A stretch of DNA of 33,573 bases. Source: Odoribacteraceae bacterium (GTDB lineage Bacteria > Bacteroidota > Bacteroidia > Bacteroidales > Marinifilaceae). The position numbers were made by a program, and so were the translations under genes. The DNA is taken from contig JAISNC010000006.1 in the NCBI GenBank assembly GCA_031276355.1, positions 1-33,573 on the forward strand. The letters run 5' to 3'. The notes under the pieces are model-generated. The model made no database searches. It was not told the DNA's origin and worked only from the letters and a program-made list of their open reading frames with translations. Below are positions 15,264 to 26,337 of the stretch, piece by piece. Numbering within the stretch: position 1 is the stretch's first letter; each line of letters starts with the position of its first letter.

Positions 15264-17804
15264 ATGAAACAATTTTTTTTGATCATCGGGGTGATATGCT
15301 CCTTGTCGACAAGCGCCCAGTCCATCGACGAATGGCTGGTACTCTCTCCTCTCCCGCTTGTCCCGCCCGCCTTTAGCGAGACGAAAAATGTCGATAACAA
15401 ATCCTTCTCCTCTGCCGGATTGCTCCAACACTCCGCGGTGAACGTCACATCGCTGGTGCCTGCCCCGGACTACACGGAGCAGCAGTGGAAAGGGTTGACG
15501 TGGCGCGTTGCCCCGGGGGAGGCCTTCCACCCCGACACGCTGGAGAAGAAGAACCTCTTGCTGTTCCACGCGGTTTACCTAACGAATAACGACTGGATGA
15601 AGGGGACGCTCCTCTTCACGTTTCGCGTGGACGCGGAGGTCTATGTCGATGGCGTAAAACGCTTGACGCATAACGCCGATGGCGGACGGAAACCGGTGGA
15701 GAAGAGGCTCGCGACCGACTGGGAACCGGGGAAGCACGCGATCATAGTGAAGAGCGTGGCCACGCCCGGCGACAGGACGCTCTTTTCGGCCACGTTTCAA
15801 GCCGACTCGGCCTTCAAGGACTCTCCCGTGGCCTTCTCCCTCTCCCCCAAACGGGGTAAGCGGGTGCTGGACGTGCTGAACGGCAGGCGCGTGAACGGGG
15901 TAGAACTCTCCCCCTCGGGTCACTACCTCCTCGTCGATAGGTCAGAGACAATAGAGGGAAAGAGTAGCCGCGGTATGCACCTCTACCGGATCCAAGGGAA
16001 GCAGGTGCTATACTCCCTCTACGGGCAGGAGGCTTCACACGCGCGGTGGCTACCGGGTACAGAGGATCGCCTCTCCTTCCTTGTCAAGGAGGGCGATGGG
16101 TACTCCTTATATATATACACGCCGGAGAACGCCCGGCTGGAACGGCTATTTCGCTCGGAGCAACAACTCTCCAATTACCACTGGCTGCCCGACGGCTCCT
16201 CCCTCCTCTATACTGTCTCGGAGAATTACAGCGACCGGGAGTGGGAACTGCGCAAACTGGCAGGTATCGAGGATAGGCAACCCTATTTCAGGCACCGGTC
16301 GTTCCTCTGTAAACTTGACCTCGCCACCGGGCTGCATACCCGCCTGACGTGGGGCAACCTGACCACTTCACTCATGGACGTGAGCGGCGACGGGCGGCGG
16401 ATTCTTTTCGCCACGAGCCGGCCCGACTACGGCGAGTATCCCTTCCGCAAGCAGTCAATCTACCTGATGAACCTCGACGACCACCGCGTGGACACGCTGT
16501 GGCACGACCGCCTCACCTCGATCTCCTGCTCGTTCTCGCCCGACAACGCTCACCTGCTCGTCAGCGGCCCCGCGCACGCGTTCGGGCCACTCGGGATGGC
16601 CATTGGCAAGAAACAGATCGTGAACGGGTACGACACGCAACTCTACCTCTACAGCCTGGTCACGCGGGAGGTGACACCGATCACCCGGACATTTCAGCCC
16701 TCCGTCACCCATGCGCGGTGGCACCGCGACGGGAGTGTCTACTTCACGGCTGAAGACACCGATTACCTTCGACTCTTCCGTTATCACGAAGGGAGCATCG
16801 ACCAAGTGCCCTGCTCCGGCGACCTGGTGCAGGCCTTCTCGCTCGCCCGGAACGCAGATAAGGCTGTCTACATGGCCTCCGGCGTACAACATGCCCCGCG
16901 CATCTACACGCTTGACCTGGAGACCCTGGCTTCCGAGACATGGGACGACCCCACCGGCGAACAATACCGCAACGTCGAGTTCGGCGAGGTGCAAGACTGG
17001 GATTACCGCTACAAGGGGAGCACGATTGACGGCCGCTATTACCTGCCCGCCGGCTTCGATCCCGCCAAGAAATACCCGCTGATCGTCTACTATTACGGCG
17101 GCACCTCTCCCGTGGAACGCACCTTCGGTGGCCGTTGGCCGTTCAATCTCTACGCTGCCAACGGTTACGTGGTCTACATCATGCAACCGTCCGGATCCAC
17201 CGGTTTCGGCCAGGAGTTCTCCGCGCGCCACCAGAATAACTGGGGCATCACCACCGCCGACGAGATCATCGCGAGCACGAAGGCCTTCATCGCGAACCAC
17301 CCCTTCATCGACCCGCGACGCATCGGGTGCATGGGTGCCTCCTACGGCGGCTTCACCACGATGCTCCTGCAAACGAAGACGGACATGTTCGCCTGTGCCA
17401 TCTCCCATGCGGGAATCTCGTCCATCGCCAGCTACTGGGGCGAGGGATACTGGGGATACAGTTACAGCACGAACGCCACCGCCCACTCGTACCCCTGGAA
17501 CCGGAAAGATATCTACGTGGAGCAAAGCCCCCTCTTCCGGGCCGACCGTGTAAAGACACCTATATTATTACTCCACGGGACGGCCGACGTAAACGTGCCG
17601 ACCGGCGAGAGTATTCAATTCTACAACGCGCTGAAATTATTAAAGAAGGATGTCGAGCTGGTGCTAATCAAGAACGCGGATCACGCGGTGGTTGATTACC
17701 GGCAACGTATCTTGTGGCACAACACCATCCTGGCCTATTTTGCCAAATACCTGAAACGACAACCGGCCTGGTGGGAAAACATGTATAAAGAGAAAAACCT
17801 GTAA
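15264..17804 (+). CDS. S9 family (prolyl oligopeptidase / DPP-IV-like) serine peptidase, secreted
   Basis: An 846-aa protein with a type I signal peptide (MKQFFLIIGVICSLSTSAQS). A long N-terminal beta-propeller region follows; WxPDG/SPDN-type blade repeats such as HWLPDGSSLLYT and SCSFSPDNAHLLV are seen between about residues 200 and 520. The C-terminal alpha/beta-hydrolase domain carries the catalytic triad: Ser693 in GASYGG, Asp775 in HGTADVNVP and His807 in NADHAV. S9 enzymes remove dipeptides or cut short peptides after proline; the exact specificity cannot be read here. The protein is likely periplasmic and used for peptide scavenging. The stop codon is 13 nt before the transketolase ATG, so the two are probably co-transcribed. 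Confidence 0.95.
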   Translation: MKQFFLIIGVICSLSTSAQSIDEWLVLSPLPLVPPAFSETKNVDNKSFSSAGLLQHSAVNVTSLVPAPDYTEQQWKGLTWRVAPGEAFHPDTLEKKNLLLFHAVYLTNNDWMKGTLLFTFRVDAEVYVDGVKRLTHNADGGRKPVEKRLATDWEPGKHAIIVKSVATPGDRTLFSATFQADSAFKDSPVAFSLSPKRGKRVLDVLNGRRVNGVELSPSGHYLLVDRSETIEGKSSRGMHLYRIQGKQVLYSLYGQEASHARWLPGTEDRLSFLVKEGDGYSLYIYTPENARLERLFRSEQQLSNYHWLPDGSSLLYTVSENYSDREWELRKLAGIEDRQPYFRHRSFLCKLDLATGLHTRLTWGNLTTSLMDVSGDGRRILFATSRPDYGEYPFRKQSIYLMNLDDHRVDTLWHDRLTSISCSFSPDNAHLLVSGPAHAFGPLGMAIGKKQIVNGYDTQLYLYSLVTREVTPITRTFQPSVTHARWHRDGSVYFTAEDTDYLRLFRYHEGSIDQVPCSGDLVQAFSLARNADKAVYMASGVQHAPRIYTLDLETLASETWDDPTGEQYRNVEFGEVQDWDYRYKGSTIDGRYYLPAGFDPAKKYPLIVYYYGGTSPVERTFGGRWPFNLYAANGYVVYIMQPSGSTGFGQEFSARHQNNWGITTADEIIASTKAFIANHPFIDPRRIGCMGASYGGFTTMLLQTKTDMFACAISHAGISSIASYWGEGYWGYSYSTNATAHSYPWNRKDIYVEQSPLFRADRVKTPILLLHGTADVNVPTGESIQFYNALKLLKKDVELVLIKNADHAVVDYRQRILWHNTILAYFAKYLKRQPAWWENMYKEKNL

Positions 17805-17817
17805 ATATCATCAACAC

Positions 17818-19845
17818 ATGAACAACATCCTTAATAGGGCAGCGGACAACATCCGCATCCTTGCCGCGGCCATGGTAGAAAAAGCCAAGTCCGGACATCC
17901 GGGCGGCGCCATGGGCGGCGCCGATTTTATCAACGTGCTGTATGCGCGATTCCTGAACTTCGACCCGGACGATCGCGCGTGGCCCAACCGCGACCGCTTT
18001 TTCCTTGACCCGGGCCACATGTCGCCCATGCTCTACGCCGTCTTGAGCCTGACCGGGGCCTACTCGATGACTGAGTTGGCCGCCTTCCGGCAATGGGGTA
18101 GCGTCACCCCGGGCCATCCCGAGAAGGACGTAACGCGCGGCGTGGAGAACACTTCCGGACCGTTAGGCCAGGGCCACACGATGGCGGTGGGTGCCGCCAT
18201 CGCCGAGCGTTTTCTCGTCGCTCGCTTCGGCGAGTGGATGGCCCACAAGACATACGCTTATATCTCCGACGGGGGAATACAGGAGGAGATCTCGCAAGGT
18301 GCCGGCCGCATCGCCGGGATGCTGGGCCTCTCCAACTTGATCGTCTTCTACGACGCGAACAACGTGCAACTCTCCACCCGCGTGGACGAAGTCACGTGCG
18401 AAGACACCGCCATGAAATATCGCGCGTGGGGCTGGAACGTGATCACCATCGACGGGAACGATCCCATCGCCATCACCCGTGCCCTCGGCGAGGCCCACGA
18501 CGAGAAGGAACGGCCTACCCTGATCATCGGACGCACGTTGATGGGCAAGGGGGCCCTCGGCCCGAACGGCGAGGATTTCTCCAACAAGGTCTCTACGCAC
18601 GGCCAACCGCTCTCGGCCGCCGGTGCCTCCATCGAGCAGAGTATCGAGAACCTGGGCGGCGATCCACGGCAACCCTTCACGATTTTTCCCGACGTGGCCG
18701 CTTATTACGCCGGGGTACTCGAGGAGAAAAGAACACGGGCCCGCGAGAGGAAAGCGGAGCAGGCCGCCTGGGAACGTGACAATCCGGAACTGGCGGACAA
18801 GTGGCACCGCTTTATCTCCGGCCGCGTTCCCGACATCGACTACCGTGCCATCACCCACAAGCCCGACATCTCCACGCGGGCGGCCTCGGCCAACGTCCTG
18901 CAGATACTCGCCGGCCAGGTGGAGAACATGATCATCAGCTCGGCCGACCTGAGTAACTCGGACAAGACCGACGGCTTCCTGAAAGGGGGGGCACGACCGC
19001 TCGCGAAGGGAGACTTCAGCGGGGCATTCCTCCAAGCGGGTGTCTCCGAGTTCACGATGGCCGTCATCTGCAACGGCATCGCCTTGCATGGCGGCATCTT
19101 CGTCGGGTGTGGCACCTTTTTCGTCTTCTCCGACTACATGAAGCCGGCCTTCCGCATGTCCGCCCTGATGGAGTTACCGGTGAAATACATCTGGTCGCAC
19201 GACGCTTTTCGCGTGGGCGAGGACGGTCCCACCCACCAGCCCGTCGAGCAGGAGGCCCAACTGCGCCTGATGGAAAAATTACACAACCACTCCGGCCGGA
19301 TGAGCCTGTTAGCCCTGCGGCCTGCCGACGCGGCCGAGACGACGGTAGCGTGGCAAATGGCGATGGAGAACACCCTCTCCCCCACCGCCCTGGTGCTCTC
19401 GCGCCAGAACATCCCGGATCTGCCCGACAAAAGCTACGAAGCCGCCGCGCGGGCCACGCGCGGGGGGTACGTGGCGTTCGAGACCGGTGAAGATCCCGAC
19501 ATCGTGTTGATAGCTTCCGGTTCCGAGGTCTCCACGCTGGTGGAGGGGGCCCGGTTGCTCATAGAGCGGGCAGGGATCACGGCCCGCGTTGTCTCACTCA
19601 TCTCCGAGGGGCTTTTCCTTGAGCAGGAGGCTACATACAGGGAGAAAGTACTCCCCCCCGGCAAGCCGCGCTACGGCCTTACCGCCGGGCTACCCGTCAC
19701 GCTGGAGGGCATTGTCGGCTCCGAAGGGCACGTCCATGGAGTAGAGCACTTCGGCTACTCAGCCCCCGCGCACGTGCTTGACGAAAAACTGGGCTTCACC
19801 GGCGAAAACGTCTTTGCCGGGGTATGCAAGTTGCTGAATAAATAA
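17818..19845 (+). CDS. tkt: Transketolase
   Basis: A 675-aa thiamine-diphosphate enzyme that moves two-carbon ketol units between sugar phosphates in the non-oxidative pentose phosphate pathway. Visible hallmarks are KSGHPGGAMGGADF near residue 25, the GPLGQGHTMAVG segment, and the ThDP/metal-binding stretch SDGGIQEEISQGAGRIAGMLGL ending in FYDANN. Also present are the pyrimidine-domain motif SADLSNSDKTDGFL and HDAFRVGEDGPTHQPVEQ. Length is normal for the two-domain form plus C-terminal domain. It follows the S9 peptidase by 13 nt and ends at a strong terminator. No other pentose-phosphate gene is adjacent. Confidence 0.97.
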   Translation: MNNILNRAADNIRILAAAMVEKAKSGHPGGAMGGADFINVLYARFLNFDPDDRAWPNRDRFFLDPGHMSPMLYAVLSLTGAYSMTELAAFRQWGSVTPGHPEKDVTRGVENTSGPLGQGHTMAVGAAIAERFLVARFGEWMAHKTYAYISDGGIQEEISQGAGRIAGMLGLSNLIVFYDANNVQLSTRVDEVTCEDTAMKYRAWGWNVITIDGNDPIAITRALGEAHDEKERPTLIIGRTLMGKGALGPNGEDFSNKVSTHGQPLSAAGASIEQSIENLGGDPRQPFTIFPDVAAYYAGVLEEKRTRARERKAEQAAWERDNPELADKWHRFISGRVPDIDYRAITHKPDISTRAASANVLQILAGQVENMIISSADLSNSDKTDGFLKGGARPLAKGDFSGAFLQAGVSEFTMAVICNGIALHGGIFVGCGTFFVFSDYMKPAFRMSALMELPVKYIWSHDAFRVGEDGPTHQPVEQEAQLRLMEKLHNHSGRMSLLALRPADAAETTVAWQMAMENTLSPTALVLSRQNIPDLPDKSYEAAARATRGGYVAFETGEDPDIVLIASGSEVSTLVEGARLLIERAGITARVVSLISEGLFLEQEATYREKVLPPGKPRYGLTAGLPVTLEGIVGSEGHVHGVEHFGYSAPAHVLDEKLGFTGENVFAGVCKLLNK

Positions 19846-19852
19846 AAATCGA

Positions 19853-19886
19853 CGAGGCCGCCCGGGAAGAGGCGGCCTCGCTTTTT
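19853..19886 (+). terminator. Rho-independent terminator after transketolase
   Basis: Stem CGAGGCCGCC (19853-19862) / GGCGGCCTCG (19871-19880), 8-nt loop, then CTTTTTG. The reverse transcript would also form it, serving the converging flavin-reductase gene. Confidence 0.85.
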
Positions 19887-19899
19887 GAGGCATCGTCGT

Positions 19900-20562
19900 T
19901 CACTTTCTCACCCAGGCACCCGTGATCTTACCGAACACGAGCTTGTGATACTCCTTCACCTCCTCGTGAGCCTTCACGACAAATGATCTCCCCTCCTCCG
20001 AGTAATAATCAGCCGGCTGCACGGTGGTGATCTCTGTCAACTCACACTCGATGATCAATTTGGCCTCCTTGTACGCGACACTTCCAGCGGGTGTTTTCAC
20101 GGCGCTCAAGGTATGCTTTTTCATCTTGTCGCTATCACGGCCGGAAGAGGTGCCAAAGAGCATCACCTGATCGCGATACGGCTCATCGAAATAGGTCATC
20201 GTGTACCTTTTCTCTCGCCGGATATACTCCAGCGTGTAACGATTCGCCCGGAGGAAACACCAGGTGGAAGGCTCGTTAAACAAGATCCCCCATCCGCCGT
20301 AACTGGCCGTCATGGAGTTATAATCCTCTCCCGTCCCGGAGGTGATCACCGTGTAATCCTCCCCCACCAGCCTGAAGACATTCCCGACGATGTCCCGCGG
20401 CGCGACGGGTGTGAACAACTCGTCAAATGTCTTCTCCTTCACGTTCTCCATCGCTTGGGAAGTGCCCTGTTCGTTCGCCACTTTCCCCTCGCCCTTCGGG
20501 GCCGGGGTGTTACACCCCGCCAAAAGCCCCATCAATACAATCAAACTGTGCTTCATGATCAT
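19900..20562 (-). CDS. Lipoprotein with flavin-reductase-like (FMN-binding split barrel) domain
   Basis: A 220-aa protein. The N-terminus (MKHSLIVLMGLLAGC, possible start at the third codon) has a lipobox ending at a Cys. After a linker of about 30 residues the sequence NVFRLVGEDYTVITSGTGEDYNSMTASYGGWG resembles the flavin-reductase/flavoredoxin family that binds FMN. The ILFNEPSTWCFLRANRYTLEYI stretch supports this. Such domains transfer electrons between NAD(P)H, flavin and acceptors. A lipid-anchored version would act outside the cytoplasm, which is unusual and makes the electron source unclear. The gene is downstream of a GNAT gene (12-nt gap) in the same direction. Confidence 0.8.
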   Translation of the reverse strand: MIMKHSLIVLMGLLAGCNTPAPKGEGKVANEQGTSQAMENVKEKTFDELFTPVAPRDIVGNVFRLVGEDYTVITSGTGEDYNSMTASYGGWGILFNEPSTWCFLRANRYTLEYIRREKRYTMTYFDEPYRDQVMLFGTSSGRDSDKMKKHTLSAVKTPAGSVAYKEAKLIIECELTEITTVQPADYYSEEGRSFVVKAHEEVKEYHKLVFGKITGAWVRK

Positions 20563-20574
20563 CAGATTTAAATA

Positions 20575-21108
20575 TTAGATATGCTCGTTTTCTCGATAGA
20601 CCTCTCTCTGGATGCGCTCCACGAACTCCGCCAGGCGGGCCGGCACCTCGTTCCCCATGATCCACATCGGACATCCTTCCCGCTTGCCGTCGTACGAGGG
20701 CTGCATGTAGTCTCGCGTCAACACCCGGTAACCATTCCGCTCGTAATAGGCCACTCGCCGCTCGCTCGCCGGATCCGCGGGCGGCTCCACCTCCAGCAGG
20801 CGTATTCCCACCAGGCACCGCGCGACCTCCTCCAGTACCCGTGTCCCGATCGACCGGCCACGATAGGCCACGAACAGGGCCAGGTGCTCTATATAATAAA
20901 AATCCTGCAAGTCCCAGTAAGCGAGCAGTCCAACCGGTTCCGCTCCCTCCACGATCGCGTTAAAATAAAGGTTCGTCCTCTTCTCGATGACCCGTTGCAA
21001 CTGCCCCGCATCCCGTCGCTCGACAGGCGGGAAAGCCTCCTCGTACAAGGGAATTACCTGCTCCAGGAGTCGATCATCCGGGGTCTTTATCCTACGCCAT
21101 GTTATCAT
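20575..21108 (-). CDS. GNAT family N-acetyltransferase
   Basis: A 177-aa single-domain GNAT. The acetyl-CoA pyrophosphate loop is seen in YRGRSIGTRVLEEVAR (RxxGxG/A-like). It is preceded by the beta-strand YYIEHLALFVA and followed by YYERNGYRVLTRDYMQPSYDG near the C-terminus. The acceptor is unknown. It lies 12 nt upstream of the lipoprotein flavin-reductase gene and is probably the first gene of a two-gene operon. Its 3' half is GC-rich and shows many overlapping frames, but conservation of the GNAT motifs fixes the frame. Confidence 0.85.
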   Translation of the reverse strand: MITWRRIKTPDDRLLEQVIPLYEEAFPPVERRDAGQLQRVIEKRTNLYFNAIVEGAEPVGLLAYWDLQDFYYIEHLALFVAYRGRSIGTRVLEEVARCLVGIRLLEVEPPADPASERRVAYYERNGYRVLTRDYMQPSYDGKREGCPMWIMGNEVPARLAEFVERIQREVYRENEHI

Positions 21109-21130
21109 GCTCGCGCGTTGTTACGGGTGA

Positions 21131-21138
21131 TAAAGGTA
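21131..21138 (-). promoter_or_regulatory. Weak -7 element upstream of the GNAT gene
   Basis: Minus-strand TACCTTTA, one mismatch to TAnnTTTG, 22 nt before the ATG at 21108. No -33 match was found. Confidence 0.3.
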
Positions 21139-21295
21139 AGAAGGAAATGGATGATCCCGATAAGATTCGACGGGATTTTTACTTTGTAGAGGGAAAAAAG
21201 GATCGCGATGAAAAAAAAATCACGATATAACAACTCTATTATCATCCGGTTAACAGGTACCGCGTGACTATTTCAAGAAAAACTTCCCGCGATAA

Positions 21296-21327
21296 TTTGG
21301 AAGGGATCGTTTCAAAGCGTACCTTTG
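21296..21327 (+). promoter_or_regulatory. Promoter of the initiator tRNA gene
   Basis: TTTG (21296-21299), a 20-nt spacer and TACCTTTG (21320-21327): exact consensus. The transcript would begin about 20 nt before the tRNA. Confidence 0.8.
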
Positions 21328-21355
21328 CAGCCACGAAACAAGAGTTCGTTATCGT

Positions 21356-21428
<73 letters not shown>

Positions 21429-21436
21429 CAAGGAAG

Positions 21437-21475
21437 AGAGGCTAATCTCAGCGAGAGATGGCCTCTTCTTCTTTT
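21437..21475 (+). terminator. Terminator after the initiator tRNA
   Basis: Outer stem AGAGGC (21437-21442) / GCCTCT (21461-21466), inner stem ATCTC / GAGAT, then a T-rich tail (TCTTCTTTT). Confidence 0.75.
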
Positions 21476-21593
21476 ATAGAACCAGGTTACGGCTTAACAA
21501 TAGGTATCGTTCTTCAGAAAAGTTGCATTAGCTACTTGAATTTGCCCTGCCAATTCCACTCCCGTATCATGATAAAAACAAGAATAATTTCTA

Positions 21594-21601
21594 TAAATTT
21601 G
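21594..21601 (+). promoter_or_regulatory. -7 element for the zinc metalloprotease gene
   Basis: TAAATTTG, exact TAnnTTTG, 60 nt before the ATG. The -33 region lacks TTTG. Confidence 0.4.
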
Positions 21602-21661
21602 CCTGGCCGGATAGTCGGCAGCATTTCGAAAAATCATTTTTAAAACTTAACTGAATTAGCC

Positions 21662-24151
21662 ATGTTAAAATTCTACTATTTACTGTTGTTATCGGTGTTC
21701 GCGCTCTCCATGCAAGCGCAACAACCGGCGAACCCGCAAAGGGGACAGGGGAACTTCCCGGAGAGGCCAGGCGCGCCTGCCGGGGCAGGGAAAGCCAACG
21801 CGCCCAAGCCTTACGGGGAGGTGATCACCGCCACGGCCGTGACGGACGCGGGGATGTTCACCGTTCATCGCGTCGACGACCGCTATCTCTTCGAGATTCC
21901 CGACACGTTGTTAAGTCGCGATATACTGATCGTGAACCGGATCGCCAAGGCACCCGAGGGGATAAGAGAGTTGTACGGCAACGACCAGATCGGCGAGATC
22001 GTCGTCCGTTTTGAAAAAGGGAAGAACGACAAGGTGTTCTTGAAACGGGTGTTACACGTCGAGCGCGCCGACAGCCTCGAATCCGGCATGTACCGCTCGG
22101 TGAGCAACTCCACGCTGCCCGCCATCCTCGCGAGTTTCGCGGTCAAGGCCTACGGCGGTGATAGCCTTGGCGTGAGGACATCGGTGATCGACGTGACCGA
22201 TCTCGTGCAGGGTGACAACGAGATCCTCCACTTCTCCGCCTCGGCCAAGCGCAACGTCGGCGGCTATCAAGGAGACAAGTCGTACATCGAATCCATCAAA
22301 TCGTTCCCGATCAACATCGAGATCCACACGGTGAAGTCATACACGCGCGCCGCCGCCCAGCGTGGGAACATGCCCAACGCGATGCCCACGCCCTCCTCTA
22401 ACTTGCCGGTCACGTTCGAGTTGAACAGCTCGCTGGTCTTGTTGCCCAAGACACCGATGAAACCGAGGTACGCCGATGCCCGCGTGGGTTACTTCTCCCA
22501 GGGGTTCACCCGTTTCGACGCGAACAAGGTGGAAGACAAAGCCTACATCGCCCGCTGGAGGCTGGAACCGAAGAACCCGGCCAAATACAAGCGGGGAGAG
22601 TTGACCGAACCGGTGAAGCCGATCGTGTTTTACATCGATCCCGCCACGCCCGCCAAGTGGGTGCCCTACCTGATCCAGGGGGTAAACGACTGGCAAAAGG
22701 CGTTCGAGGCCGCCGGCTTTAAAAACGCCATCTACGCGCTGCCCGCGCCGCTCAACGACTCGACGTGGAGCATCAACGACGCGCTCCACAGCGTCATCGT
22801 CTACAAGTCCTCCACCATCGCCAACGCCAGCGGGCCACACGTGCACGACCCCCGGAGCGGCGAGATCATCGAGACGCACGTCAACTGGTATCACAACATC
22901 CAGCAACTGGTGCATCACTGGTACATGCTTCAAGCGAGCATGATCGATCCCGCCGCCCGCGCGATGCAATTCGACGACGAGCTGATGGGGCAGTTGATCC
23001 GTTTCGTCTCCTCCCACGAGGTGGGGCACACGCTGGGGCTACGTCACAACTTCGGGTCGAGTTCCACGGTGCCGGTCGAGAAGTTGCGCGACAAGGCGTG
23101 GGTAGAGAAACACGGCCACACCCCCTCCATCATGGACTACGCGCGCTTTAACTACGTGGCGCAGCCGGAGGACAAGATCGGGCGCGCCGGCATCTTCCCC
23201 CGCATCGGGGACTACGACGTGTGGGCCATCGAATGGGGCTACAAGTGGTTGCCACAGTTCGCCACGCCGGACGATGAAATTCCCTACCTGAATCAATGGA
23301 TCATCAAAAAACTAAAAGACCCGCGCCTCTTCTTCGGCCACGAGATGGAGTCTTACGACCCCCGTTCGCAGAGCGAGGACCTGGGGGATGACCCGGTGCT
23401 GGCCAGCCAGTACGGGATCAAAAACCTGCAGGGTATCCTGGCGCAACTGCCCCGGTGGACACGCGAAGAGAACAAGGGCTACGAGGCCTTACAAAACATG
23501 TACAAGGAGTTGACGGGCCAGTACGGGCGCTACATGGGCCACGTGGCCAAGGTGATCGGGGGCAAATACCACACGCCGAGGAGCGTCGAGGAAAAGGGAG
23601 TGCTGTATGATCCGGTCCCTTATGAAAAGCAAAAGAACGCCTTGAAATTCTTGAACGAGAACCTTTTCAACACGCCCGCGTGGTTGCTGGACGAGACGAT
23701 CACGCCATACATCAGCTTTGACCCCGTTTCGGCGCTGGGAAGCACCCAGTCGTCCGTCTTGTCGAGGCTACAAAGCCCCGCGATCTTGACAAACCTTATC
23801 AAGGACAAGCAATACGATGTATTTGAATACCTGGATGACCTGAAACGGGGTGTCTGGACGGAGTTGTATACCCACCAGGCGATAGGGATGCCTCGGCGGG
23901 CTTTACAAAAAATGTACGTGGCAAATTGTGCCAAGGAGTTAACGCCCACTCCCCCTACCGGGAACGTGAACCCGATGGCGGCACCCGCTCAAACGCTCAA
24001 TGACGCGAGCACGATCTTCCGCGGTCACCTGACGGGACTTTTGGAAGAAGTGACCGGCGCGATCGACCAGGCGAACGACAAGATGACGCGCTATCATTTG
24101 AAAGAGATACAGAAACGCATCGAGAAGGCGTTAGAATTGGATAAAAAATAG
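21662..24151 (+). CDS. Secreted zinc-dependent metalloprotease (DUF5117/DUF4953-type)
   Basis: An 829-aa protein with a type I signal peptide (MLKFYYLLLLSVFALSMQAQ) followed by a Pro/Gly/Ala-rich linker. The N-terminal region around residues 60-260 fits the domain that precedes the protease in this Bacteroidota family. The metzincin-like zinc motif is complete: HEVGHTLGLRH, with His452, Glu453, His456 and His462. A C-terminal helical region extends to the end. Homologues are predicted periplasmic or outer-membrane-associated proteases of unknown substrate. No type IX sorting domain is visible. It is a single gene with a terminator-like hairpin before the converging gyrB. Confidence 0.92.
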   Translation: MLKFYYLLLLSVFALSMQAQQPANPQRGQGNFPERPGAPAGAGKANAPKPYGEVITATAVTDAGMFTVHRVDDRYLFEIPDTLLSRDILIVNRIAKAPEGIRELYGNDQIGEIVVRFEKGKNDKVFLKRVLHVERADSLESGMYRSVSNSTLPAILASFAVKAYGGDSLGVRTSVIDVTDLVQGDNEILHFSASAKRNVGGYQGDKSYIESIKSFPINIEIHTVKSYTRAAAQRGNMPNAMPTPSSNLPVTFELNSSLVLLPKTPMKPRYADARVGYFSQGFTRFDANKVEDKAYIARWRLEPKNPAKYKRGELTEPVKPIVFYIDPATPAKWVPYLIQGVNDWQKAFEAAGFKNAIYALPAPLNDSTWSINDALHSVIVYKSSTIANASGPHVHDPRSGEIIETHVNWYHNIQQLVHHWYMLQASMIDPAARAMQFDDELMGQLIRFVSSHEVGHTLGLRHNFGSSSTVPVEKLRDKAWVEKHGHTPSIMDYARFNYVAQPEDKIGRAGIFPRIGDYDVWAIEWGYKWLPQFATPDDEIPYLNQWIIKKLKDPRLFFGHEMESYDPRSQSEDLGDDPVLASQYGIKNLQGILAQLPRWTREENKGYEALQNMYKELTGQYGRYMGHVAKVIGGKYHTPRSVEEKGVLYDPVPYEKQKNALKFLNENLFNTPAWLLDETITPYISFDPVSALGSTQSSVLSRLQSPAILTNLIKDKQYDVFEYLDDLKRGVWTELYTHQAIGMPRRALQKMYVANCAKELTPTPPTGNVNPMAAPAQTLNDASTIFRGHLTGLLEEVTGAIDQANDKMTRYHLKEIQKRIEKALELDKK

Positions 24152-24168
24152 AAGTGCCGCGCACGCGG

Positions 24169-24187
24169 GGGGCAAGCACGTTGCCCC
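24169..24187. terminator. Hairpin between convergent metalloprotease and gyrB genes
   Basis: Stem GGGGCAA (24169-24175) / TTGCCCC (24181-24187) with a GCACG loop. It lies in the 80-nt gap between converging genes. There is no long T tract, so the terminator role is moderately supported. Confidence 0.5.
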
Positions 24188-24231
24188 TCTTGTCCCCCGC
24201 CCGCCGCGGCAATCATACCGGGAGAAGCATG

Positions 24232-26331
<2,100 letters not shown>

Positions 26332-26337
26332 CTATTT

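Noticed and set aside
16455-17525. 356-codon minus-strand ORF inside the S9 peptidase gene
   Set aside because: Antisense openness is expected in GC-rich sequence; the plus frame has signal peptide, propeller motifs and catalytic triad.
18163-19089. 308-codon minus-strand ORF inside transketolase
   Set aside because: The opposite frame is a complete transketolase with all cofactor motifs; no recognisable product on the minus strand.
20581-21189. 202-codon plus-strand ORF over the GNAT gene
   Set aside because: The minus frame contains the acetyl-CoA loop and other GNAT strands; the plus frame shows no family features.
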